Origin: a virus
IMG/VR virus record: IMGVR_UViG_3300028666_000041
Span: 1 to 52,669 of that record
Reading direction: 5' to 3' (one strand)
DNA: 52,669 bases
Each line of letters starts with the position of its first letter. Position 1 is the stretch's first letter. Of this stretch, positions 16,550 through 24,426 are shown piece by piece. The notes below the pieces were generated by a model. That model saw nothing but the letters and a program-made list of their open reading frames with translations, did no database searches and was not told where the DNA came from. The position numbers were made by a program, and so were the translations under genes.

Positions 16550-19333
16550 ATGGCGAACGTACCGAGCGCACAAAATTCACTTCCTGGCGTAATTACAAAC
16601 GTCGTAACCCAAAGTACTGGCGCATCAGTACCAGGTGGTACTCGTATCGCTTGCATAATTGGTGAGGGAGCCCGTCAGGAAATTATAGTTGCTTCTGCTG
16701 TAGGTGGTGGCAATGATGGATTAGATGGATACTATACATCAGCAACTGGAAGTGATGGAAGACATTTTCTCTTACAAAACTCTCCGATCATTTCACACAG
16801 AGAAAAACTGTACAAAAATGGAGTTTTGCTTCAAGGATTAGAAGAAGCAATAGATCAAAATACATTTCCAAATACATATGATTATAGAATCAATATTGCC
16901 AATGGGCAAATCGAATTACAACGAGCACATTTAGTCAATCAGGGTGGTTCTTTCTATACTAATGGCGTCACTAATGTTGGCATTGGTACAATCAATAATA
17001 TCTCTCTCGTAGATGTTAATGCTCCAAATGAATCTTGGACTATCAAATGTGTTGCGGTACAACGAAATAATCTAAATCAACCAATTGCCGGAACAGCACA
17101 ATTCGTAGCATTCGGTTCTGTATCTGGTAATGTTTTAGATGCAAACGGGAATCCAACAATTTGGGTTGCAAATAATCAAGCTGTTTCAAACAGTATTTTG
17201 ATGTTTTCTATATCAGAAACGACAAATGGTCCAACCACAATATCACCATTCCGTCCAGGTGATTATTTTACTGTTAAAGTTTCAAGCGGTGTTCTAAATA
17301 AAAACGACAGCCTAACTGCCACATACATTGCTGTATCTGATATAAACAGCCCAACATTTTTCACAGCAGTGCAACAAGTAAATACAAAACACGGACTACC
17401 AAGTCTAACAAATACATTGTCTCTTGGTTGCCAATTAGCATTTGCTAATTCGCCGCCTGGCATTATGTGTCTTCAGGCGGCACCTCCTCTTCCACGACGC
17501 GTTTCATATGTGTTAGAAACAAGTTTCCCAGCTACATCTACAAATGTAAATGATTTCGTTCTTCCATTACCATTAGGTGTATCACCAGATCCAAACTCAA
17601 ATATCGATATTTTCGTAACGAATCCTGCCACCGGTGTAGAGAAACAACTTCTTGCAAATAAATTTGAGTTCTTCACTCTCGGTGATGTTGGTCAACCAAC
17701 AGTGTCTCAATTCGTATTTGACAATGCAATGCCACCATCTGGTAATTCATATTCGTATTCAGTAACACAGACAAATGCAACAGTTAATTTTGGTCAAGAC
17801 GGATATATCAATCGCGATCTATTAACTCAAATAAATGCCTTATTTAGTTCGTCAGTTACATTCGACAATACATATGTTGGATTAGAACTATCAGTTATTG
17901 ACGCGGTAAATAATGCTAACGTTGGAACATTTGCAATAGTTGGTGTTGTTGGCGGACAATTACAAATAAGAGCAGAAGCAACTCCACCATTTGCTGATTT
18001 TATTAATGATCCAACCACAACTTTTCAACTTATTGACCCAGTTTTCGGTGAGGTAGTTGTTGGTAGTACAGGTTCTGATGGTGCATTGATTGCAACCCCA
18101 GATACTGCAACTGGTACACTACATAGTGGTGCTGTTAATTTCAATACGTTCAATGTTATAGCCCTCGGACTAAAACTACAAATAACAGCTTCTGCTGATG
18201 CATCAAACGTTGGTATTTACGATATTACATCATATAACTCGGGCTCAAATACACTAACAGTTGCTAAATCATTCGTTAGTGAGCATAGCCTAAAATATGA
18301 AGTAATTGATCCATCACAAACAAGTGATTACTTGGTTTTGAATCATAACGTAGTTCCAAATAACTACTCAGTACGCGTAACATTAGTGGATGTGCAAGAT
18401 GCAACATTCTTCGATGCTGGCTGGGAAAAAGCATTAGCAACATTAGAATCACAAGAACTTGATATAGTAGTTCCGCTTCCATTGCAGACAATATCAGTAA
18501 TATTTGATAATGCAATGAATCATTGTCTAACAATGAGTAATTTGACAAACAAAAAAGAGCGTGTTCTATTTATAGGCGCTATAAACGGATTAACTCCAGA
18601 CAACGTGACAGGCGTTAGCCTTGCCGCTGTTGAAAATATCGGGGTACTCGAAGGTATCCAGGGCGCAACTGTAGCGGATATACTAGCTGGTAATACTGAA
18701 GACTTAGCAAATTATTCCGTATCAGCAGCATACGGTCAAACATTCAGGGTTGCATATTTCTATCCTGATCAGATCGTTGTACAGGTTGGTGGCAGCAATC
18801 AGATTCTTGATGGGTTCTACATTGCAGCTGCAGCCGCTGGTTATACATCAGGTGTATCAAATATCGCCTCGCCACTCACCCATAAGGTGCTAAGCGGATT
18901 CACAATAAACGTAAATAGAATGTTCAGTAATACAGTGCTACAGGCATTAGCTGCTGCTGGTATTGCAACATTGCAACCAGTTGCTGGTGGTGGTCAAGTA
19001 TTGTGGGGTATAACAACCACTCAAAGCGGATTCCCAGAAGAACAGGAACTATCAATTGTATTCATTAGAGATCGAATTGCCAAGGCAATGCGAACTGGGT
19101 TTGATGGATTCATTGGAACTCCAGAAAATCAGGATACACAAGGAACGTTACTTGCTCGTGCAATTGCAATGTTGAGAGGTTTCGTAGGTCAAGGATTGAT
19201 TACAGCTTATACACAACCAACTGTTGTTAGAGATAGCGTTGAACCAAGACAATGGAACATTTCAGTAAAGGTGCAACCCGTCTATCCCATCGACTGGATT
19301 TATATTACAATTGATGTCGGAACAATAGTATAA
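16550..19333 (+). CDS. Contractile tail sheath protein
   Basis: 927 aa, with AAGGA 8 nt before the ATG. The N-terminus (LPGVITN near residue 12, then GGTRIACIIGEG) is the classic sheath start. The C-terminal domain (FDGFIGTPENQ near 851, LLARAIAMLRGFVGQG, then RQWNISVKVQPVYPIDWIYITIDVG) matches the conserved sheath C-terminal fold that interlocks subunits. Sheath proteins polymerise around the tube and contract to drive it into the host. At 927 residues this is larger than many sheaths. Part of the extra length lies at residues 417-587, where two copies of a beta-domain also found in the wedge and fibre proteins are inserted, probably facing outward. The tube gene follows after 36 nt. Confidence 0.92.
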   Translation: MANVPSAQNSLPGVITNVVTQSTGASVPGGTRIACIIGEGARQEIIVASAVGGGNDGLDGYYTSATGSDGRHFLLQNSPIISHREKLYKNGVLLQGLEEAIDQNTFPNTYDYRINIANGQIELQRAHLVNQGGSFYTNGVTNVGIGTINNISLVDVNAPNESWTIKCVAVQRNNLNQPIAGTAQFVAFGSVSGNVLDANGNPTIWVANNQAVSNSILMFSISETTNGPTTISPFRPGDYFTVKVSSGVLNKNDSLTATYIAVSDINSPTFFTAVQQVNTKHGLPSLTNTLSLGCQLAFANSPPGIMCLQAAPPLPRRVSYVLETSFPATSTNVNDFVLPLPLGVSPDPNSNIDIFVTNPATGVEKQLLANKFEFFTLGDVGQPTVSQFVFDNAMPPSGNSYSYSVTQTNATVNFGQDGYINRDLLTQINALFSSSVTFDNTYVGLELSVIDAVNNANVGTFAIVGVVGGQLQIRAEATPPFADFINDPTTTFQLIDPVFGEVVVGSTGSDGALIATPDTATGTLHSGAVNFNTFNVIALGLKLQITASADASNVGIYDITSYNSGSNTLTVAKSFVSEHSLKYEVIDPSQTSDYLVLNHNVVPNNYSVRVTLVDVQDATFFDAGWEKALATLESQELDIVVPLPLQTISVIFDNAMNHCLTMSNLTNKKERVLFIGAINGLTPDNVTGVSLAAVENIGVLEGIQGATVADILAGNTEDLANYSVSAAYGQTFRVAYFYPDQIVVQVGGSNQILDGFYIAAAAAGYTSGVSNIASPLTHKVLSGFTINVNRMFSNTVLQALAAAGIATLQPVAGGGQVLWGITTTQSGFPEEQELSIVFIRDRIAKAMRTGFDGFIGTPENQDTQGTLLARAIAMLRGFVGQGLITAYTQPTVVRDSVEPRQWNISVKVQPVYPIDWIYITIDVGTIV

Positions 19334-19369
19334 TAGGAATAATAATATATTTTATATAGGAGATAACGA

Positions 19370-19993
19370 ATGCCATCTATCGCACCAAATACAGGAAGTA
19401 TAATTGAACGTCCTGATGGAACTGACGCTACATTTACACAACTATCAACTAACATAGTAATTCGCGTTGGTATAACTGCTGTCGGTGCTATACAGACTAT
19501 CAATTTTACTGAACAGCGAACCATTACAATGGTTGATGAAGTTGGAACTGATGGTCACATTGACTCCTCCCCAACAGCTAGCACCAACATAACTGGTTCT
19601 TGCACTAGGATTAGGTTTGATCGTGCTCGTGTAACAGAGGCATTTAGTCGTGGGTTCTTGCATATACACGCACAGCGTATTCCGTTTGATATTGATATTT
19701 ATGACATAGCAAGTGGTGATGGCAGTACTGCAATAATTACAACAGTAAAAAACGTATGGTTCAACAATTTACAGTTTTCATATTCTGCTACTAACTGGTT
19801 AATAAGTGAAGAAGCTGGTTTCGCAGCAGAAGGTATCTATTCTACTCTCAATGGTGGTAATGCTGCTACTGGTGGTCTATTAGGTTCTAATATAATGCAG
19901 CTCAATTCAATTGAGCGACGTGCCGATGTTGGTCAATTGCTTGGCTCAATGGATTCACCTGGTCTTATTACAGATTATTTCTCAAACGTATAA
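19370..19993 (+). CDS. Tail tube protein
   Basis: 207 aa, with a strong TAGGAG ribosome binding site. Directly after the sheath gene, it has the size and beta-rich character of contractile-tail tube subunits (T4 gp19-like). Notable segments are FTEQRTITMVDEVGTDGHID near residue 50, IDIYDIAS near 112, and a C-terminal helix-strand unit (GLLGSNIMQLNSIERRADVGQLLGS). Tube subunits stack as hexameric rings around the tape measure and form the DNA channel. It contains no Asp-Gly-Tyr motif, unlike the sheath. A hairpin follows the stop, as expected for one of the most abundant virion products. Confidence 0.82.
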   Translation: MPSIAPNTGSIIERPDGTDATFTQLSTNIVIRVGITAVGAIQTINFTEQRTITMVDEVGTDGHIDSSPTASTNITGSCTRIRFDRARVTEAFSRGFLHIHAQRIPFDIDIYDIASGDGSTAIITTVKNVWFNNLQFSYSATNWLISEEAGFAAEGIYSTLNGGNAATGGLLGSNIMQLNSIERRADVGQLLGSMDSPGLITDYFSNV

Positions 19994-20015
19994 TTAAAAA
20001 CTAAAACATAATTTT

Positions 20016-20046
20016 CCCGTGATATAGTACATATCACGGGATTTGT
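20016..20046 (+). terminator. Intergenic hairpin terminator after the tube gene
   Basis: A perfect inverted repeat, CCCGTGATAT (20016-20025) and ATATCACGGG (20031-20040), has a 5-nt loop AGTAC and one further T-A pair outside. It is followed by ATTTGTGTTTT. The stem is strong for this AT-rich genome, but the T-tract is interrupted, so termination may be partial. It separates highly expressed sheath/tube from the chaperone and tape measure genes. Confidence 0.7.
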
Positions 20047-20092
20047 GTTTTAATATCCCAATAAAACAACATATTGATAGGAGAAAGTAATT

Positions 20093-20743
20093 ATGCCAGA
20101 TTTTAATTCACCAAATATTCGTAGAACATCAAATCAACCACCGGCTCAACAAAAACAACAGCCCGCACAGCAATCATTACGTGAGTTCAATGTTGGATTG
20201 CCAGAAGATATGGATACACAACAAACGAACCCTGTTCAACCACAAATGCAGCAAATCTCCCCTGCCGAATATGAAGCAAGAATCAAATCTCTTCGCCAAG
20301 AAAAAGCAGAAGTTCAAAAACATGGTGTAAAAATTACAGATCATGGCAAGCGAAGAATTGAGTTATTAGCAAATATTGGACGGCTCACTCGTGATGTTCA
20401 AATCGGAGATAATGTTTTTTCTATGCGAACGCTCAAATCACAAGAAGCACTAGATGCTACAATGGCTACTCTTGCTGTTGCTAAGTATGACTGGGAAGCA
20501 TCTTTTGAATCAAGAAAACAACAGCTTATTCGCTCTATCTATAAAATAGATGGAGATGATATTAATATCGTTCTTGGAGAAAATACAACGGAATCAAAGT
20601 TAGAACTAATAAACTCATTAGAAGAAGTTGTTGTTAATAGACTGTGGGATGAGTTAGCAGCAATGAAAGAAGAGGCAAAAACTAAATTTGGTATAAACTC
20701 AACTAAAGAAGCCGAGGAGGTAGCAGAAGATTTAAAAAAATAG
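20093..20743 (+). CDS. Tail assembly chaperone (gpG-like)
   Basis: 216 aa, with TAGGAGA 10 nt before the ATG. A proline/glutamine-rich N-terminus (about 70 aa) precedes a helical body (EARIKSLRQEKAEVQK, ALDATMATLAVAKYDWEASF, ESKLELINSLEEVVVNRLWDEL). It lies immediately before the tape measure in the position of lambda gpG. Its last codons contain a -1 slippery heptamer directly before the TAG stop, which is the hallmark of the gpG/gpGT pair. Such chaperones coat the tape measure and recruit tube subunits; the short form is made in excess. The role is inferred from position and frameshift architecture. Confidence 0.82.
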   Translation: MPDFNSPNIRRTSNQPPAQQKQQPAQQSLREFNVGLPEDMDTQQTNPVQPQMQQISPAEYEARIKSLRQEKAEVQKHGVKITDHGKRRIELLANIGRLTRDVQIGDNVFSMRTLKSQEALDATMATLAVAKYDWEASFESRKQQLIRSIYKIDGDDINIVLGENTTESKLELINSLEEVVVNRLWDELAAMKEEAKTKFGINSTKEAEEVAEDLKK

Positions 20744-20777
20744 TAAGGGAACCAGACCACAGATTTCTCTGGTACCT
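20714..20777 (+). promoter_or_regulatory. dnaX-like -1 programmed ribosomal frameshift signal
   Basis: Three elements occur in correct order. A Shine-Dalgarno-like GAGGAGG (20714-20720) lies 13 nt before the slip site. The heptamer A AAA AAA (20734-20740) is in the zero frame directly before the TAG stop at 20741-20743, and an overlapping T TTA AAA lies at 20731-20737. A stem-loop pairs ACCAGA (20751-20756) with TCTGGT (20768-20773), extended past one mismatch by two G-C and one G-U pair, leaving a 6-nt spacer after the slip site. The -1 frame is open through the whole region. Confidence 0.9.
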
Positions 20778-21096
20778 ATGTAAAATGCGTGGCTGCTTCC
20801 CCGATGATCCTCAAATTGAAAATATAGATCCGGTTATGAAAGCTTGGATGTTCTATAATTGGTTAGAAGATTATGCAGATGAAAATAAAATGCTTGAAAA
20901 TCAAGGAATGCTAATAGGTTCATTTTCAAATCCAGAACTAGTACAAAAAATTCTTGGTAAAGATGGACAAACATTTGCATCCAGTGATGAAGAATTCGAA
21001 GAAACATCAAGATTGGTTATGGAAGCAAATAAAAAAGCTGACGAAGAAAAACAAAAAATAAAGAAACGAAAGAGAAAGAGAAAAATCGAAGGATAA
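20740..21096 (+). CDS. Tail assembly chaperone extension (gpT-like), made by -1 frameshift
   Basis: This 118-residue extension is read after a -1 shift and joined to the 216-residue upstream protein, giving a fusion of about 334 aa. The first ATG in this frame (20785) has no ribosome binding site, so separate initiation is unlikely. The extension begins IVREPDHRFLWYLCKM, continues with FPDDPQIENIDPVMKAWMFYNWLEDYAD, and ends in a very basic tail (KKRKRKRKIEG). In lambda and many other phages the T domain binds the major tail protein while the G part binds the tape measure. The stop is 6 nt before the tape measure ATG. Confidence 0.85.
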   Translation: MVREPDHRFLWYLCKMRGCFPDDPQIENIDPVMKAWMFYNWLEDYADENKMLENQGMLIGSFSNPELVQKILGKDGQTFASSDEEFEETSRLVMEANKKADEEKQKIKKRKRKRKIEG

Positions 21097-21102
21097 TTTT
21101 AG

Positions 21103-23499
21103 ATGGCTGCTGATGAACCAAAAATACCACAGGATAAAGATATAGCTAATACCATTGCAGGAATAAATGATATAGGCAATGCTGGCGATGGGCTAACTAG
21201 TATATTTAATGGTTTGAAGAAGAATATTATAGATATTGGAACTGAAGGCGTTAAGCATCTGGGTGATATTGGTAAGTTAACAAAAGAATCCATTGAGTAT
21301 TTTGGATCTCTAGGAGACAAGTTAGGCGATGTAATTAATGCTACAAAAGATATGGGTGATAATTTTAATGATGCTGGTCAAATAGGAGTTGGTGCAATAG
21401 ATGGAGTATCCGAATCTCTTGACCATTTATTAGTTGATATTGGTAGAGCCGCATCTACTGTCTCTTGGGCAAAAATGTTTGAAGGAGCAGATGCTGGCGG
21501 AGCTTCTATTAATGTTGTTTCTGGAAGTCTTACAAAATTAGTTAATACATTTAATGGTATTATTCCTGGCGACGCCCTAAAAGCTATAACTGGGCAATTA
21601 GCTAGTTTAGGAGATCATTTTATTGAAAATGCCGGTCAAGCTGAAAAATTAGAAAATATGTATGTTTCTCTGCAAGGGGCTGCTGGAAATATGGGTGAAT
21701 TATTTGAAAAAGATGGGCGTACATTAGTTGATCTAGCTTCTAAAACAAAAAACTATACCAATCAAGTATTAGCAGTAGCTGGTGCAACTGGTCAAAGTTG
21801 GGAAAATACATTAAAAATGTCTAATGAGTTGAAAAAACTTCCTGGATATTTTGATCAAACGATTAATACCGGTAAGGGCGCAGAATCTCAATTACATGTA
21901 TTACAGTCTACAATGAATTTGATGACCGGGGCAGGAATTAGTCAGATAGAAACTATGAAAATATTGGGAGAAGCCTATAACACACTCGGACAGGCAACAG
22001 GCAAATTAACGAATCAAGCACAAGCTGGTGCTGAATTTTTGGCAGATGTATCAAGCGTTGCAAATAAATTAGGAGTACAGTTTGATCAGGTACTTCCAAG
22101 TATGAATACTATTGCGGAAACATTTAGGTTCATAGGTAATGAATCGGATGAAGGAGCAAAGTTTTTAACAAAGTATACTGATGCATTACGAGAGACAGGA
22201 TTAACTGGTAAAGCATCAATGGAAATTGTTGATGGTATGACTAAATCGATTCATGATATGACAATCGGAACTAAAGCATTTTTGTCATTGCGATCAGGTG
22301 GACCGGGTGGATTACAAGGATCATTTCAAATAGATCAGCTGCTTCGTGAAGGCAAATTAGATCAAGTTGCTCAGATGGCAGAAAAGGCTATGCGCCAACA
22401 ATTCGGTGGAAGGATATATACACAAGCAGAAGCTGCGTCAAGCCCACAAGCAGCTGCTCAATTTATGAGGCAGCGATCACTTTTAAAAAGTGGAGCATTT
22501 GGCATAGGACAAGGTGCTAGTGATGAACAGGCTACAAGACTATTAGAAGCATTAGGCAAAAGAGATTTTGGTGCTATATCAAAAGAACTAAAAACAGGAA
22601 CGGGAGCGGTAGGAGAGGTTAGTGGTCGCGGACAAGCCATAGAAGAAAGAAATAATACAGAACTAAAGAAAATGAATCTTGCTGTCGCTAGAGCTGCGGT
22701 AGCAGCTGAAATTACCGCTGGTATTCAGATGAAACAATTTTTTGGCACAAGCGGTGCGAATAAAGCAGACATATTGACTAATATGGGTAAATCATCAATC
22801 TATTCTAATCAATTTAATTCAATGAGCAAAACTGCTACCACCAAAGAAGAATATCAAAAAGAAGAGGCGATATCTCAAAGACAAACGGTAGAGCAAATAT
22901 ACAAATCTATTGGCGGTATAGTAGATGGTATAGCAAATGCAGGAAATGAAATTAAATCTGGTACCGAACAAACAATAGATGATATTAAAGGGGTACTTGG
23001 TATTGCTAAACAAAATCCAGAAGACAAAGTAATGGACAATACCATTAAACAGCCACATCGCACATTAATGCAACCAGATAAGCCATCACAAAATGTACTT
23101 AAAATTCCAGATACAACAGTTATTTCTGCAAAATATAATCCGCAAGGTTCTTCAAGCAGAATGCCAACGGTAGCGGAGGCAAGTAGAGATCCTAAAATGG
23201 CAGAACAGCGTAAAAGAATGATGCAAGAGTCTCACGACAGAAAATCTAACCTATACACAGATGCAGTCCATAAAGCAGGATACAATCAGCATGCTCCAAC
23301 AACAGCTACCGCAGCAACCAAAGAGGCACTAAAATCACAGGAAGAAACAAAACAGCTTCCGCCACAAAAAGTGATATTAGAAATATCAGCGCCACCAGGG
23401 TTTAATGTCCACAAGAAATCAGGACCAAATAGCATAGAAGTTATGAATGGAGCTGCCGCTGGCACAAACAACGGAAAATCTTCAGATCCTGGATACTAA
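21103..23499 (+). CDS. Tail tape measure protein
   Basis: 798 aa, with AAGGA upstream inside the chaperone end. It is mostly helical and alanine/glycine/lysine-rich, with amphipathic stretches (TKESIEYFGSLGDKLGDV, ASLGDHFIENAGQAEKLENM, LKMSNELKKLPGYFDQTINTGK). The C-terminal 200 residues look disordered and polar. It directly follows the chaperone pair, the usual order. Tape measures line the tube during assembly and set tail length; at about 0.15 nm per helical residue, 798 aa would predict a tail near 120 nm. No peptidase or lysozyme motif was recognised. It has no Asp-Gly-Tyr motif. Confidence 0.85.
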   Translation: MAADEPKIPQDKDIANTIAGINDIGNAGDGLTSIFNGLKKNIIDIGTEGVKHLGDIGKLTKESIEYFGSLGDKLGDVINATKDMGDNFNDAGQIGVGAIDGVSESLDHLLVDIGRAASTVSWAKMFEGADAGGASINVVSGSLTKLVNTFNGIIPGDALKAITGQLASLGDHFIENAGQAEKLENMYVSLQGAAGNMGELFEKDGRTLVDLASKTKNYTNQVLAVAGATGQSWENTLKMSNELKKLPGYFDQTINTGKGAESQLHVLQSTMNLMTGAGISQIETMKILGEAYNTLGQATGKLTNQAQAGAEFLADVSSVANKLGVQFDQVLPSMNTIAETFRFIGNESDEGAKFLTKYTDALRETGLTGKASMEIVDGMTKSIHDMTIGTKAFLSLRSGGPGGLQGSFQIDQLLREGKLDQVAQMAEKAMRQQFGGRIYTQAEAASSPQAAAQFMRQRSLLKSGAFGIGQGASDEQATRLLEALGKRDFGAISKELKTGTGAVGEVSGRGQAIEERNNTELKKMNLAVARAAVAAEITAGIQMKQFFGTSGANKADILTNMGKSSIYSNQFNSMSKTATTKEEYQKEEAISQRQTVEQIYKSIGGIVDGIANAGNEIKSGTEQTIDDIKGVLGIAKQNPEDKVMDNTIKQPHRTLMQPDKPSQNVLKIPDTTVISAKYNPQGSSSRMPTVAEASRDPKMAEQRKRMMQESHDRKSNLYTDAVHKAGYNQHAPTTATAATKEALKSQEETKQLPPQKVILEISAPPGFNVHKKSGPNSIEVMNGAAAGTNNGKSSDPGY

Positions 23500-23513
23500 A
23501 ATAGTATATATGT

Positions 23514-24398
23514 ATGGCGTTGCTAAATGATCAAAGAAGTCTTCCAATTCTTACTGCCGCAGTATCTGGTACTGGCTTAAATGCCGCAATAAATAATCAA
23601 AGCCAGGCATACCAAGCTAATGGATTTACTGGATCTCCAATTCCAAATGCTGATGGCAATGGATTGCCATCAAGTAAAATACCGCCAGCACAATTAGCAA
23701 ATACACGAAGAAATATTGGTCATTGGTTCGTTCCAGAGGTTGGTGTAATTAATATGTATATTAATCCCCAATCTATTACATACAGTAATGGAAAAGTTAT
23801 TACAACAAATAGAACAAAAGGCGGATACAATATACAGTATTGGGGAGAAGAGTTAACTACATTGAGTATCAATGGGCATACAGGTAGCTCAGGCGTAGAA
23901 GGACTAAATGTATTATATGAGATATATAGAGCAGAACAATACCTATTTGATCCTATTGCATTAACGATGGCTGCTGATAGTTCAATTACAGGATTAAACG
24001 ATGTAATTGATTCTTCACTTGGAAATCTTGGTGGATTCGCTAGTTCGTTAACAAGTGGTTCATTAGGTGTTCTTGGATTAGATCCAGCAAGTCAAAATAT
24101 ATTGCCACAAAGTGTACCTTCATTAGCGTCAATGGCATTAGGTATAGAGTTTTATTATTCCGGATGGGTATATAGGGGTTTCTTCAATTCATTCAGTTTT
24201 ACTGAAAGTGTTAATCCGTTAGGATTATTCACATATGATATTAAATTTACCGCAACTCAAAGACGCGGCTACCGTACTAATTACCTACCTTGGCAACGAT
24301 CTGCTAATTCTGGACCGTCTAATAATTCTCAGAATGGTATTCCATTAAGTTTTAGTGATATGCAGAATGCTAATAATTTTAATAATACATCAAGATAG
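23514..24398 (+). CDS. Baseplate hub/tube-initiator protein
   Basis: 294 aa. After a flexible N-terminus, residues 72-140 show MYINPQSITYSNGKVITTNRTKGGYNIQYWGEELTTL-type strands followed by INGHTGSSG and a helix (GLNVLYEIYRAEQYLF). This is the pattern of small phage proteins that join tube to hub (RT.GG..VQYWG.EL signature). The later strands SMALGIEFYYSGWVYRGFFNSFSF and a C-terminal region with FTATQRRGY complete a tube-like beta-barrel. Position between tape measure and the large hub gene supports a role at the tail tip. It has no strong ribosome binding site. Confidence 0.6.
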   Translation: MALLNDQRSLPILTAAVSGTGLNAAINNQSQAYQANGFTGSPIPNADGNGLPSSKIPPAQLANTRRNIGHWFVPEVGVINMYINPQSITYSNGKVITTNRTKGGYNIQYWGEELTTLSINGHTGSSGVEGLNVLYEIYRAEQYLFDPIALTMAADSSITGLNDVIDSSLGNLGGFASSLTSGSLGVLGLDPASQNILPQSVPSLASMALGIEFYYSGWVYRGFFNSFSFTESVNPLGLFTYDIKFTATQRRGYRTNYLPWQRSANSGPSNNSQNGIPLSFSDMQNANNFNNTSR

Positions 24399-24400
24399 TT

Positions 24401-24411
24401 AATGATATATA
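24401..24411 (+). promoter_or_regulatory. Shared 11-mer upstream of hub gene, candidate late promoter core
   Basis: AATGATATATA occurs here, 26 nt before the ATG of the large hub gene, and again at 31386-31396, 29 nt before another structural gene. In a genome with few gaps, the same word at similar distances in two intergenic gaps could mark a phage-specific promoter. No -35 is visible. Confidence 0.25.
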
Positions 24412-24426
24412 GTGTAAGAAGGAATA

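Noticed and set aside
20785-21096. 103-aa ORF as an independent gene with its own ATG
   Set aside because: No ribosome binding site before 20785, while the frame is open back to a canonical -1 slip site; it is better explained as the frameshift extension of the upstream chaperone.
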